IMG/VR virus record: IMGVR_UViG_3300028831_000374
Span: 1-36,327 of that record
Direction: 5' to 3' (one strand)
Length of the DNA stretch: 36,327 nt
Source: a virus
How positions within the stretch are numbered: the first letter of the stretch is position 1; each line of letters begins with the position of its first letter. This document shows positions 1 to 8,655 of this stretch, in pieces. The notes under the pieces were generated by a model, which did no database searches, had not been told where the DNA came from, and saw only the letters and a program-made list of their open reading frames with translations. A program made the position numbers and the translations under genes.

Positions 1-19
1 CGGCGGTCTGCTGGGCCAT
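1..19 (-). CDS. Start of next minus-strand gene (fragment)
   Basis: A minus-strand ATG at position 19 (first codons M-A-Q-Q-T) is preceded by CTGGAG about ten bases upstream and follows the capsid gene stop at 63. In head-tail operons the gene after the capsid usually encodes a connector, decoration or tail protein. Only six codons are in the window, so no function can be assigned, and it may not be a gene. Confidence 0.3.
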
Positions 20-62
20 GTCGAGTTACTCCAGAGTACGGGGTTCAGGGCCGCAGCCCGCA

Positions 63-1496
63 TCAATCGAGGTTCGGGACAACGAGCGTGTCCATCAGCG
101 CCACGCCGGCGCCACGCCGCACGGCCATGTCGCCGAACATGATGGCGCGGAGCAGTGTTTGGTTGCTCGAATACGCGGTCGTTTCCCACGGGTTGGCGTC
201 GAGCACCATAACCCCGTGCATGCCGATGAGGATTTCCTGCCCGTCGACGCCGAGCATGTACGTCAGGTTTGAAGCGCTGCCCTTCGTGCGGTTCGCGGGG
301 ACTTGGTTGCTCGTCACGACCTTGCGCTGGCGAAGCATTTCGCCGAAGTCTTCGCCGAAGTCGCGGAGCATCTTGTAGAGATAAGCGCCCTGCTTATCCC
401 CCGCGCTCACAGCGTCGGCCCGTTGTTCGGTGATGCCGAGCCAGAATCTCGGGCGACAGATCCAGCATCGCAAATCGGAATTCCTGTCCATATTTTTGGC
501 GATCATCCGCGGCACATCGACCGGCGCCCAGGTGTCACCGTTGGCGCCCGTCGTCTTCGCGGTCACGGTCCACGAGTTGGCGGTTGCCTGCGACCGAAGG
601 CCGGCGACGCGGTTCGGGCCGGGCGTGCCTTCAAGGCACGCATAGTCGAACGTCAGACCGATTTGCTCCGTCAGGTCGTTGCGGATGGCCATTTCCGCCA
701 CGCCGGGGGCGAAGGTGAGCAGTTGATTGGAGGCCCGGCACAGGCCGATGAACTGCTTCGGCTCCAGCATCACGTCATCAAACGTCGGGTTCGATTCGGT
801 GCCGGCAGTGTTCTCCGGCTTCTCGTAAATCGTGGTCACGCCAGTCTGCCGCGGATACTTGATGCTGCCTTGCGGCGGCAGCGGCACCATCACGGCGCCG
901 ATGTTTGGCATGACTGCCTTGTTGCGCAGGATGGGGATCAGGTCCCCGAATTGCGGCGGAGCCACCAAGGCACCGCCGGTGGTCTGGTCGAGATAGGACA
1001 TTGACGTGCGGCGGATTTCGCGCCGATGCTCATCGAACTCCTGAACGCCCACCGTCCGCTTGACCTGGCGGAACTCGGGGCTTAGGCCCGAAACAGCCAG
1101 GTCCATCGCTTCGCGCATCGGCGCGAAGTCGGACGAGTAGCGAACCGTCTCCGGCATCAGGTCCCACGACAGCGGAATGAGCACGCTGTTGCGGCCGTAG
1201 ACCTCAACGCCCTGGCCATGAACATCGCCCATCGCCGAACGGAGTTTTTCCGACCATGCGATTTCTTGCTTCGCCATCTCGGGCCCGGCCTGCCCGACGA
1301 CGACGGCGGCGGCTCGGCAGATGTAGAACGGCCGCGAGTTCAGCGGATCTTCGCCGCGGCGGATGTGCGGAACGCCACCGCCCATCTGCGATCGCGCCCG
1401 TTCGGTGTCGGCCCGCGGTGTGCGGTTGTTCGCCAGCGTCTGCTGGTCGGCCTCGAACGTCTCGTTCCAGCCGCGAACCGTGTCTTTCAGGGACAT
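63..1496 (-). CDS. Phage major capsid protein, HK97 fold
   Basis: Forms the icosahedral phage head. The 477-residue product has a polar N-terminal part of about 170 residues, then a region reading like an HK97-type coat protein: a GGALVAPPQFG segment near residue 182, a basic loop with SIKYPRQTG, an acidic arm with YEKPENTAGTE, and a C-terminal half rich in small residues with DANPWETTAYSSNQ and FGDMAVRRG. An ACGGAGCAGAGC ribosome site precedes the ATG. It follows the protease gene by 38 bases in the usual portal-protease-capsid order. The long N-terminus could be a cleaved delta domain or an extra domain; the neighbouring protease also carries a scaffold-like tail. Family call is firm from context plus motifs; the cleavage point is inferred. 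Confidence 0.85.
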   Translation of the reverse strand: MSLKDTVRGWNETFEADQQTLANNRTPRADTERARSQMGGGVPHIRRGEDPLNSRPFYICRAAAVVVGQAGPEMAKQEIAWSEKLRSAMGDVHGQGVEVYGRNSVLIPLSWDLMPETVRYSSDFAPMREAMDLAVSGLSPEFRQVKRTVGVQEFDEHRREIRRTSMSYLDQTTGGALVAPPQFGDLIPILRNKAVMPNIGAVMVPLPPQGSIKYPRQTGVTTIYEKPENTAGTESNPTFDDVMLEPKQFIGLCRASNQLLTFAPGVAEMAIRNDLTEQIGLTFDYACLEGTPGPNRVAGLRSQATANSWTVTAKTTGANGDTWAPVDVPRMIAKNMDRNSDLRCWICRPRFWLGITEQRADAVSAGDKQGAYLYKMLRDFGEDFGEMLRQRKVVTSNQVPANRTKGSASNLTYMLGVDGQEILIGMHGVMVLDANPWETTAYSSNQTLLRAIMFGDMAVRRGAGVALMDTLVVPNLD

Positions 1497-1534
1497 GCTC
1501 TGCTCCGTGTGATGCGGGCGTTGGCCCGGTTCTC

Positions 1535-2866
1535 TCAGTTCCGCCCGATCGCCTTGTCGACCAGTTTCTTCGTCTTCACGACGTTGCCGCGCAACCGTTC
1601 CAGCTCGGGAAGTGCATCCTTCACTTCGGCGAAAATCTTCTTCGTGGCGCTAAACGACCGCTCCGCGAATTTCCGCCAGAACTTGCGGCGCACCTCGCCA
1701 ATCAGCTTGCCGAGAGCGCGTTCGGCCTCTTCCTTCGGCTTGTCCTCGTCGCTGGTGTCGCCTTCGTGTGCCTCGAAGTCGAATTCGACATCGGGGAAGT
1801 GCTTGCTCAGCGCGTCTTGATGGTCGCCGCGCATCTTGTCGATGGTCTCAGACATAGCGCGGTGGAGTTCTTTGAGCTCGGGGTGATCATGCGTCTTGCC
1901 GGTCGCCTCGATCATCTCGCGGCAGACGGAGAGTGCCCGGTGGACTTCCAGGCCCGCCTTGGCTCCCGGCGTCATCTCGGGAATCTCTTCGCGGGCCTCG
2001 TCGTCGCTAGCCCCTTTGTCGGAGCGTGGCGGCGGGGCCTCTTCCGAGCGGACGACGGTTGCAGCCGGCGCGGTTGGATTCGGCGAGACAACCGCAGGCG
2101 GGGTAGCAACAGGCGTATTCGTGGCGCTCATGCGCGTTGTCTCCGGTGGGGTGACTTGTGGCGTTGCGTCGGGTGTCCAACCGTTCGACCACGGCACATT
2201 GACCGCAGCCCACGGCTTCAAGGCGCGAACGATGTCATCGTGAAGGAACTTGCCGTCGAACCGCCTGCTGAGCGCCCGCGCGACGCAATCCTTGTGGTCG
2301 GGAATCGGCACCACCGCGTAATTGATGAGGCGCGCTTTGGGAAAGCGGAAACCGATCAGGCGTTGCGAGGCGCCGGGCTTTTCTGGCGGGTCGTATTGCG
2401 CTTCCGCGACGTTCCAATCAGGACGAGCGCGGATACTGAACCCGCGGAGGATTCCTTCGCTAACGAGTGCAAACGTCTGCACCGCGAGCGGCGACGACTG
2501 CGCGAAGAACGAGCGAGCCACGATCAAATCGCCTTCCACGCGCATCGTGAACTGACCGTCGCTGTCCTCGGCCACGCCAAGCGGCTTGGTCATGTCGTGC
2601 ATGAAGTCGAAGGTCGGCGTGTTGCGGAAGGCCGACATATCGACGCCGCTGGATTCGAGAATGTCGCCGTCGGCGCTGCGGGTCGACGCGCTGATCACGC
2701 CTTCCACGCTCATCGTCTTGACGTCGACCGACCGCGTCGGAGCGCGGCAGACCAAGCCGAGTTCGCTGTCGGCAGCGGCATCGGCAATTAGGTAGGCCCG
2801 CGTTGGCGTCCAGGCTGCGGCGGCGCCTTGCTTGCGGATCGTGTCGAGCGCGTTGAGTGTGCTCAC
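1535..2866 (-). CDS. HK97-type prohead protease fused to scaffold-like tail
   Basis: Serine protease that matures the procapsid. The N-terminal half (residues about 25-200) matches the family: FDFMHDMTKPLGV supplies the catalytic histidine and GILRGFSIRA the serine, followed by LINYAVVPIPDH. Residues about 230-280 are a Pro/Ala/Thr-rich linker, and residues about 285-443 are highly charged and helical (Lys/Glu-rich, ending in a basic segment), as expected for a scaffolding domain that fills the procapsid and is later digested. The start is GTG, overlapping the previous stop as GTGA, so translation is probably coupled. At 443 residues it is about twice a typical stand-alone prohead protease, which supports the fusion reading. 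Confidence 0.8.
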   Translation of the reverse strand: MSTLNALDTIRKQGAAAAWTPTRAYLIADAAADSELGLVCRAPTRSVDVKTMSVEGVISASTRSADGDILESSGVDMSAFRNTPTFDFMHDMTKPLGVAEDSDGQFTMRVEGDLIVARSFFAQSSPLAVQTFALVSEGILRGFSIRARPDWNVAEAQYDPPEKPGASQRLIGFRFPKARLINYAVVPIPDHKDCVARALSRRFDGKFLHDDIVRALKPWAAVNVPWSNGWTPDATPQVTPPETTRMSATNTPVATPPAVVSPNPTAPAATVVRSEEAPPPRSDKGASDDEAREEIPEMTPGAKAGLEVHRALSVCREMIEATGKTHDHPELKELHRAMSETIDKMRGDHQDALSKHFPDVEFDFEAHEGDTSDEDKPKEEAERALGKLIGEVRRKFWRKFAERSFSATKKIFAEVKDALPELERLRGNVVKTKKLVDKAIGRN

Positions 2867-3279
2867 AGGAATTCGCGGCCTCGGCGTGGTTGGTCGGGCG
2901 CGGCTGTCGGCGGCTCGCCGCGCGTCTTGTGCTCATGGCTCGCGATGTAATCCTTCAGTTCCGCGAGCGTCTTGAACGAAACGCTGTACTCGTACTCGCC
3001 CATCTTTTCCGTGAACGAGTAGACCTTGCTCGGGTCCGTGATCGTCATGCCATGCGGTAGCACAACGAAACGGTGCGAATCGAGGTTCTGCAGCGCGTGC
3101 TTAATCCGCTCGATCTCGTCATGAGCGAACGGCTTCTCTGGCTGAAGAAACAGAAGCGGCTTCGGCCCTCGCGGCGTACAGTTGTCGCAATGAGAGACGA
3201 TGTTCTTTTCGCCGTGACCGGCACGGGTTGCGACGTTGTCACAAAACATGCACTTTTTCGAGGCGACGCTGAGAGCCAT
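2863..3279 (-). CDS. Small zinc-finger protein in head operon
   Basis: Product of 138 residues with an N-terminal CxxC...CxxC cluster (CMFCDNVATRAGHGE then SHCDNC) within the first 35 residues, a central alpha/beta-looking part, and a disordered Pro/Arg tail. ATG 3279 is chosen because it overlaps the portal stop (TGATG); a TTG lies one codon upstream. Its 3' end overlaps the protease start. It lies between portal and protease, so it is probably made with head proteins, perhaps as an assembly or regulatory factor. Function not recognised. Confidence 0.7.
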   Translation of the reverse strand: MALSVASKKCMFCDNVATRAGHGEKNIVSHCDNCTPRGPKPLLFLQPEKPFAHDEIERIKHALQNLDSHRFVVLPHGMTITDPSKVYSFTEKMGEYEYSVSFKTLAELKDYIASHEHKTRGEPPTAAPDQPRRGREFL

Positions 3280-4919
3280 CAATGCACCCCGTTCCCGTTG
3301 CGGCTTTCGCTCGCCACCAGCGTCTCATACAGGCCCCGCGCGTCCGGCTCCATGTCACGCTCGCGGCGGATGCGAGAAGCCGAGCGGGCCTTGCCAGAGC
3401 CATCGCCCTTGCTTCCGACGCCAGCGGCGTTCTTCGGGCGCCCCTCGTCCCCCACGCTCTTGTCGCCGGGCCGTTCAGCCGAATCATCTTCACCGCCGGA
3501 AATCCGCTCACTCGCGAACCCAACCAGCTCCTCACCGACATCGCCGCCGATGGGCACCATGCCACGCTTGGCCCGCCACTCGTCGCGCGTCATCGAACGA
3601 GCTCGCAGGTCGTTGGCGAGTTGCTGCTCCAGCAATTGCGGGTCATCCAGCGTGGGGAGTACCAGTTCGATGCGAAGGTCAGGGTCGTAGCGCCACGCGA
3701 GAAACTTGGTCAGGTGGGCAGCGATCTTGCGCACGTCCGGGCGAATGGAGAGCAAGTAGAAGGCTTTGAGAGCCGCATACAGGCCGGCGTACGAATAATT
3801 CTCCATCCACCCTAAGACCGCCTTCGGCACACCAAACAGCCCCAGCACGGCTTCCACGATCATCATCCACGATTCGCCGAAGGCCATCTCGGCTGGCGTA
3901 TTCGAATAGGGCTTCAGGGCATACCCAGCCGGCAGCACACACAGCCGCCCATAATTGCCGCTGCCGGCCCATTTCTCATCGAACCGGCTTTGAATCCGTT
4001 CCCGCTCGTCCGGCTGCATCGCCGTGGCGCCCTTCATCGGGTCGCTTTCCAGCGTGGCGCTGGGATTGATGCCGTTGCGATGCGCGTTTGCCCACGAGCG
4101 GTGAATCTCTTCGAGGATGTCGAGCAGCCGAGCACCCGCAGTCAACGGAGCATACCCGTCGAACTTGTAGAACGGGTGCTTGTAGCGGACGGCCGTGATT
4201 TGCTCAGCCGGGATGATGGCGCCAGCCCCGGAGCCGTAGCTGCCAAAACTCCCATACCCCCAATACGGCTGCATCGGCGACAAGCGATAGGCGCCGTTGG
4301 GGTACTGTGGGCTACGCGGCATGGCGGGCGCTAGCGATGTAGGGATCACATACACTTCAGCGGTCGCGTCGTACCCGCGATTCGTCGTCAAGTCATTCGG
4401 CACCTGCCAGAGAAGCCCGCTGCCTTCCAGGCGCAGGTTCATGACCATTTCGTACAGCAGGTCTTCCGTCGTATCGACGGGATTTGGATTGTTAAGCAGG
4501 TCCGCAACAGGGTGCGAATCGTCAACCCGCCGCCGCTGGTGGGCATCCTGAGCAACCGCCGCCGAGCGGGACAAGCCTGTAGCGCGCCTGTAACTGTCAG
4601 GTGCGACATTCCGCTCGGCCTTTTCCTTCTTGCGTCGTGATTCGCCGGTGGTAACATGGACTTCGCATGACGAGGCCGCGTTAGCGCAGGCGTTGACCGC
4701 CATGTACACGACGTCGAGAAAATGCCGCGCCTGATTGTAGCGGTCGTCAGACCACGGACCGGGGGCACCTGACCGCAGCTCCGCGACGACTTGATTCAGA
4801 TAGAGTGCTTGCTCGGGTGATGTCGCTGCGGCTTTCGCCGCGCGCGACGTAACGGCGTTGGAATGGCTCGCATCCACCCCAACGCCATCCGTCATCGAGA
4901 AGGAGAAACTGTTGGTCAT
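3279..4919 (-). CDS. Phage portal protein, HK97 family
   Basis: Dodecameric ring at the head vertex through which DNA enters. Recognisable stretches include DLLNNPNP, LLYEMVMNLRLEGSGLLWQVPN, an IIPAEQITAVRYKHPFYKFDGYAPLTAG segment typical of the stem-proximal region, and GVPKAVLGWMENYSYAGL. The C-terminal 90 residues are charged and probably disordered. The start is uncertain: the frame is open to a TTG at 5051, but that end overlaps the plus-strand gene at 5023, so the ATG at 4919 is taken; 4895 is another choice. None has a good ribosome site, perhaps because the plus-strand cassette displaced the original upstream region. Downstream order zinc protein-protease-capsid is normal for this phage type. 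Confidence 0.82.
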   Translation of the reverse strand: MTNSFSFSMTDGVGVDASHSNAVTSRAAKAAATSPEQALYLNQVVAELRSGAPGPWSDDRYNQARHFLDVVYMAVNACANAASSCEVHVTTGESRRKKEKAERNVAPDSYRRATGLSRSAAVAQDAHQRRRVDDSHPVADLLNNPNPVDTTEDLLYEMVMNLRLEGSGLLWQVPNDLTTNRGYDATAEVYVIPTSLAPAMPRSPQYPNGAYRLSPMQPYWGYGSFGSYGSGAGAIIPAEQITAVRYKHPFYKFDGYAPLTAGARLLDILEEIHRSWANAHRNGINPSATLESDPMKGATAMQPDERERIQSRFDEKWAGSGNYGRLCVLPAGYALKPYSNTPAEMAFGESWMMIVEAVLGLFGVPKAVLGWMENYSYAGLYAALKAFYLLSIRPDVRKIAAHLTKFLAWRYDPDLRIELVLPTLDDPQLLEQQLANDLRARSMTRDEWRAKRGMVPIGGDVGEELVGFASERISGGEDDSAERPGDKSVGDEGRPKNAAGVGSKGDGSGKARSASRIRRERDMEPDARGLYETLVASESRNGNGVH

Positions 4920-5022
4920 CGCAGCCGTCGAAGGACTCGCGCTCTTGTCGTCCCCAACACTTTCCGCAGTCGGCGCATCCGCCAGCAAGACGCCGACGCG
5001 GTTTTTTTCCGCGGGGACAACA

Positions 5023-5340
5023 ATGGCTCGCAGACACTCGCGACGGCCCAACTCGTTCTTGCTCGATCAGTTCACGTACGGCATCCAACGGCGACGCACG
5101 CGACGGGGCCGGCCGTACCAGAGCGGCTTGATGTGGTTCGTGCGAATCTACTTGCCAAGCCCTGATGGAAAAAAGGGAACGCGGCTCCGAGTCGGCGAGT
5201 TCGCCACCGAGAGCGAAGCCAGGCGGGCGCGGGATGATGCGCTGCTCAAGCACATCGCCGACGCCGAGAGTATCTTCCCCTGGCTGCGGCGACCGGCTTA
5301 TCAGGTCGCAGGCCGGATGAACTGGCACGAGGTGAAGTGA
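5023..5340 (+). CDS. Small arm-type (AP2-like) DNA-binding protein
   Basis: The 105-residue basic protein has a segment (residues about 30-70) reading MWFVRIYLPSPDGKK, then RLRVGEFATESEARRARD. This resembles the three-stranded arm-DNA-binding or AP2-like domain at the N-terminus of many tyrosine integrases, here without a catalytic domain. It lies on the plus strand between the minus-strand terminase and portal genes and overlaps the next gene by TGATG. The 5' end overlaps the longest possible reading of portal. A DNA-binding accessory or moron product is the likeliest reading; the domain call is by eye. Confidence 0.6.
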   Translation: MARRHSRRPNSFLLDQFTYGIQRRRTRRGRPYQSGLMWFVRIYLPSPDGKKGTRLRVGEFATESEARRARDDALLKHIADAESIFPWLRRPAYQVAGRMNWHEVK

Positions 5341-5660
5341 TGCTGACTCCGAACGCCTTGCGTCCCACCGAAGCCGAAGCCGCCGAAATCCTTGCTCAGT
5401 TCGCTCGCGACATGCCGCGGCTGAAAGAAGCGATGCGCGTGTGGGCGACAGATGCCATGAAGACACTCGCGCCAGCCTTTGCCCGCGTCATCGATGTGCT
5501 GGCCGATACGGTGCGTGAAATCAAGCGCAAGGCCGATGCGGGCGACGAGGAGTGTCAACAATTCATGCGAGAATTGGCCGCAGAGGCATTCGGGGACGAC
5601 GATAACGAGGACAGTTACCCAACAAAGAAAGGATCTTCCGCAGGCGGGGCTGCGAGATAG
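5340..5660 (+). CDS. Hypothetical helical protein, coupled to upstream gene
   Basis: Predicted 106-residue, mostly helical, strongly acidic protein with a helical core (residues 10-85, many Ala, Glu, Arg) and a disordered acidic tail (FGDDDNED). The ATG overlaps the upstream stop (TGATG), so the two genes form one cassette. Its last 46 bases overlap the 3' end of terminase tail to tail, which limits how much either protein end can vary. No family recognised; it may partner the small DNA-binding protein. Confidence 0.6.
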   Translation: MLTPNALRPTEAEAAEILAQFARDMPRLKEAMRVWATDAMKTLAPAFARVIDVLADTVREIKRKADAGDEECQQFMRELAAEAFGDDDNEDSYPTKKGSSAGGAAR

Positions 5661-7024
5661 CCGCCGATGTAACGGAGCGAGTCGCACAGATGGTAAATGT
5701 GCGGGTCGTCAATCTCCTCGGTCGGCTGGCCCGCGTCGTCCACTTCCCGCGAGTACGTCCGCAGTTCCGAACGCAGTTCGTGCAAGTCCTCGAAGATGAT
5801 CAACCGACCGGCGCTGAACAGCGAATGCACACGATTGATGCCGATTTCGATTTCCGTGATCGTCGGCGGCATGATGCCGAGCCCAGCCTGCGCGAACTCT
5901 GTCCGCCATTGTCCTTCAGAGCGTGAACCGCCGACGCAATTCGGCAGGCGGGGCTCGGGCTTGTTCACCGCATCGCCAGCGAGGATCGCCGTCTTGTGGT
6001 CACGAGCGCTGCGGTTCTCCCGCGGCAGGTACTCGCGGTAGATGAAGAATCGCCCCGTCGGCTTGCCAGCGCCCAGCAACGGCGCCGTCCCAAACGTGGC
6101 TGGCTTCCCGTCCGCCGTGCATTCGGCCGCGAGGTAAACGCCGGCCGTGTTCACGCCGCCGAAGTCGAGCCCCAAATGCCGCTTCCAGTGTTCGCTGATT
6201 TCGAACCGCGGCCACACGTCAACGCCCAATTTGTCTTGATACGTTTCGTAGATCGCACCGGCCGGTCGGGTGAAAATCGCCTTGAAGAACAGCAGGAACT
6301 TCCAGTGCGGCAGCTCCCGGCGTGCCCGCTCCCACTCATCGCGATGAAAGGCCGGGTTCATGATCGAGCTGAACCGCACCAGATCAATCAGTGGGTGTGT
6401 ACCGCGTTCGGCAGGGTCGTGGATCTTCTCTTTCAGATACCCGCCGAGGAAGTAAGGGGTTGTCGTCAGCAGGTGCCGACCTCGGTCAATGCTGAGCCGG
6501 CGAGTGATCGCCTCGAACGACTCGCCCTTGAACCGCTTTTGACCGGCCTCGTCCGACCACGCGGCTTTCGCTTCCATCGCCTCCAACGAATCCGGCTCGT
6601 CGGCATGGCCAAAGATGATGCGCGTCGGCTTGTCTTGACGGGCGCCCCACAATCGCCACTCGCCCTCAGGGCTAATGTGAAACTCAAGCGGCGAGTAGTT
6701 CATCCGGCCGAGTTGCAGAGTGACCGCGAATAGGTTCCTGACCGCAGGAACCGCGGCCTTGTTAAGCAGCGGATAAGACGGGGCCGCAATCAGGTAGTCG
6801 CCGGCCCCGCATCGCTTGATTTCGCGGTGGAACCAACACGGACCGAACGACGTCTTGCCGCCGCGCGTGCCGGCCAGGACGAGAACCGTCCGCTTGCCTG
6901 ACTTCCAAGCGCGGAGTTGCCCCTTGTGGAAATTGTAACGGACGCCTACGCGACCATCGGGCCTAGTGACTTGCTGAACGAGCGGGGGAATATCAGTCGT
7001 CGGCTGCGTCGCGATGGCTACCAT
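5615..7024 (-). CDS. terL: Terminase large subunit (packaging ATPase/nuclease)
   Basis: Motor that cuts concatemeric DNA and pumps it into the prohead. The N-terminal ATPase has a Walker A motif AGTRGGKT (residues 51-58), an IIFGHADEPDSLEA segment typical of terminases, and an acidic Walker B-like AAWSDEA (about 154-160). The C-terminal nuclease begins near residue 280 with LGLDFGG, the first metal-binding Asp. The ATG at 7024 is preferred over the longer frame (to 7075) because GAGG lies ten bases upstream and the overlap with the small subunit shrinks to 32 bases. At 469 residues it is normal length. The gene order small-large-portal holds except for the inserted plus-strand cassette. Confidence 0.88.
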   Translation of the reverse strand: MVAIATQPTTDIPPLVQQVTRPDGRVGVRYNFHKGQLRAWKSGKRTVLVLAGTRGGKTSFGPCWFHREIKRCGAGDYLIAAPSYPLLNKAAVPAVRNLFAVTLQLGRMNYSPLEFHISPEGEWRLWGARQDKPTRIIFGHADEPDSLEAMEAKAAWSDEAGQKRFKGESFEAITRRLSIDRGRHLLTTTPYFLGGYLKEKIHDPAERGTHPLIDLVRFSSIMNPAFHRDEWERARRELPHWKFLLFFKAIFTRPAGAIYETYQDKLGVDVWPRFEISEHWKRHLGLDFGGVNTAGVYLAAECTADGKPATFGTAPLLGAGKPTGRFFIYREYLPRENRSARDHKTAILAGDAVNKPEPRLPNCVGGSRSEGQWRTEFAQAGLGIMPPTITEIEIGINRVHSLFSAGRLIIFEDLHELRSELRTYSREVDDAGQPTEEIDDPHIYHLCDSLRYIGGYLAAPPAEDPFFVG

Positions 7025-7304
7025 CGACTTCTTGAACCTCGATGAACTCGACCGGGGCCAGTTGGATCGGCCCACCGTCCTTGCCGCTGAGTTCCATTTC
7101 CTTCGGCAGTTGCTTGGCCCACAACTTGTAGTATTCCGAGCGGTTCAGCCTTGCCCACTCGGCAAATGCCTTGTCGCCGCCAATGGCCTTATAGCACTTA
7201 TTGAGTGCCTCTTTGACCTGAACAGTGATCTTGTTCGGCGTGCCTTTCTTTCGACCGCCGCGTCGCTCGCCGGGTTTCGAGCCCGAAGGCATTTTGCTAC
7301 TCAC
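6993..7304 (-). CDS. Putative terminase small subunit
   Basis: The 103-residue protein begins with a basic Gly-rich stretch (GERRGGRKKGTPNKIT) commonly found at the start of phage terminase small subunits and related DNA-binding proteins, then a helix (VKEALNKCYKAIGG) and a short C-terminal tail. Its position directly upstream of, and overlapping, the large subunit supports recognition of packaging sites. The frame opens at a GTG (7304); the ATG at 7292 is equally possible. The intergenic stretch upstream contains TTTTGCAAAA and a divergent start for the next plus-strand gene. Confidence 0.65.
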   Translation of the reverse strand: MSSKMPSGSKPGERRGGRKKGTPNKITVQVKEALNKCYKAIGGDKAFAEWARLNRSEYYKLWAKQLPKEMELSGKDGGPIQLAPVEFIEVQEVDGSHRDAADD

Positions 7305-7406
7305 TCGCTATTTTTGCAAAAGCTGGACTGTCGCTCCCATCCTAGCCGCCCGCTGCCGCCCCCGTCAAGCCGCCAAGCACCGCCAGCCCCCGTATACTCT
7401 GACATC

Positions 7407-8216
7407 ATGTCCCCCGACCTCGCCCTACTGCGGTGTGTGCTTGCTGAGCCGTCAGCCGACTGGCCGCGCTTGCAGTACGCCGATGCCGTGATGGAGCAGA
7501 GCGCCGAGGGGCACGACCGCGGCGAGTTTATTCAAATACAGATTCAATTGTCAAAACCGCCCGCCTGCGAGAAAACTAGCGTCCCGCCGAAGTCGTGTCG
7601 GAACCTCGCGGCCATCTACCCGAAGCAGCACTGGTGCAGATCGTGCCGAGAAGGGCATCCTGAGTGGCTTCGCCGCCGAGAGCGGGAGTTGCTCGAAGCG
7701 ACACCGAACGGCATCCGAAACGTGAACTGGTGGGCCATCGAAGGCGGCTTGCCAACCGATCACGTCGCCGAATGGGTGTGGCGCCGCGGCTTCGTGGAGT
7801 CCGTGAGTCTGACGTGGGAAGCGTGGGGCGGTGGTGCGTGCTCGTTCTGCGACGATCTGCATCAGCGGCCAAATTGTGCCTGTCGTGGCTCTGGCCGCAT
7901 CCCCGGCCACGCCGCTGCAATCCTCGCCGCCCAGCCGGTTCGCCGCGTGCGGCTTACTACGCTGCCGGTTGTCGAACAAGTGGAACACCGGCCGAACGCG
8001 ACAATCCCAGGATATGTCGTGCGCTTCGCCGGGCGGGAAAAGACGATACTCTTCGCGTACGGCACGCCCTACGAAGACATGGCGCCGCTTTTGTTCGCAG
8101 CCGAGTGGCCCGGCATCACCTTAGAGCTGCCAACCGCACAACATGGCCTGCCAATGGCCGGGGCGGGATCTGGGCCGGCTGACGTGGATTTCGAGCAACT
8201 CTTCCCGTCGTTCTGA
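7407..8216 (+). CDS. TIGR02996-domain protein with internal zinc cluster
   Basis: The 269-residue product opens with LLRCVLAEPSADWPRLQYADAVMEQ, a match to the TIGR02996 module (usually ADWLEE) characteristic of Gemmata-group planctomycetes, followed by GEFIQIQIQL. A Cys-rich insert follows (residues about 50-75) and a CSFCDD...CACRGSGR cluster near residues 147-170, resembling DnaJ-type CxxCxGxG fingers. The ATG is 9 bases after a TATACT box, which may be a promoter -10. The upstream open frame to 7014 is a shadow of the terminase genes. The domain is thought to be a small protein-interaction module; specific role unknown. Confidence 0.72.
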   Translation: MSPDLALLRCVLAEPSADWPRLQYADAVMEQSAEGHDRGEFIQIQIQLSKPPACEKTSVPPKSCRNLAAIYPKQHWCRSCREGHPEWLRRRERELLEATPNGIRNVNWWAIEGGLPTDHVAEWVWRRGFVESVSLTWEAWGGGACSFCDDLHQRPNCACRGSGRIPGHAAAILAAQPVRRVRLTTLPVVEQVEHRPNATIPGYVVRFAGREKTILFAYGTPYEDMAPLLFAAEWPGITLELPTAQHGLPMAGAGSGPADVDFEQLFPSF

Positions 8217-8280
8217 CCCGCACCGAACTTGCCACTTCCTGCTGGCGTCTCTCCCTCATTGTCCACCGAGGGCCGCGCCC

Positions 8281-8475
8281 ATGCCCGACAAGCACGACCA
8301 GCCGAGACCGACCGCGCTGCCGCATTCTACGCCGCCACCTTCGCCTATCCGCCAGCGGCTTGCCACGCTGCGCTTGCTGTGCGAACCGATGCTGTCGAAT
8401 GCGGATGTCGAGCGTGCCCTAAGCCCACGCGGGCAGACCACGCCGCGCCAAATCCGCCGGGTCCGCAGGCGGTGA
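8281..8475 (+). CDS. Hypothetical small basic protein
   Basis: A 64-residue frame beginning MPDKHDQPRP, rich in Pro and Arg, with GAGG twelve bases before the ATG and 64 bases after the preceding gene. It contains a short helix-like stretch (LRLLCEPMLSNADVERAL). It overlaps the minus-strand zinc-finger frame by 57 bases at its 3' end; both may be real but at least one could be a shadow. Confidence 0.4.
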   Translation: MPDKHDQPRPTALPHSTPPPSPIRQRLATLRLLCEPMLSNADVERALSPRGQTTPRQIRRVRRR

Positions 8476-8637
8476 CTCCTTGACCGGCAGCAGCTCGGCG
8501 CCGCGGTCGCAGGCTCCAGTGCCACCGCAATACTCGCAAACGGTCCGGCGCTCGTCTTCGCTTCTCGCCCGGCCTTCGCCGTCGTAACGCCGCCCGCCCG
8601 CGGCGCCAATACACCCGTGTAGGAGCGGAGCGACCAT
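8419..8637 (-). CDS. Small CxxCGGTG zinc-finger protein
   Basis: A 72-residue frame whose core reads VCEYCGGTGACDRGAELLPV, a half DnaJ-type zinc finger common in tiny phage proteins. The start is uncertain: ATG 8637 lacks a visible ribosome site. Downstream of the finger the sequence is Pro/Asp/Arg-rich. It lies opposite the plus-strand frame 8281-8475 and back to back with the plus-strand gene at 8656. The Cys motif and codon pattern favour coding. Confidence 0.5.
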   Translation of the reverse strand: MVAPLLHGCIGAAGGRRYDGEGRARSEDERRTVCEYCGGTGACDRGAELLPVKESPPADPADLARRGLPAWA

Positions 8638-8655
8638 TCTGAGAGGATAAATCAA

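Noticed and set aside
1256-2791. Long plus-strand open frame (511 codons) opposite the prohead protease
   Set aside because: Arg/Ala/His-rich composition and no ribosome site; it mirrors the codon pattern of the protease on the other strand.
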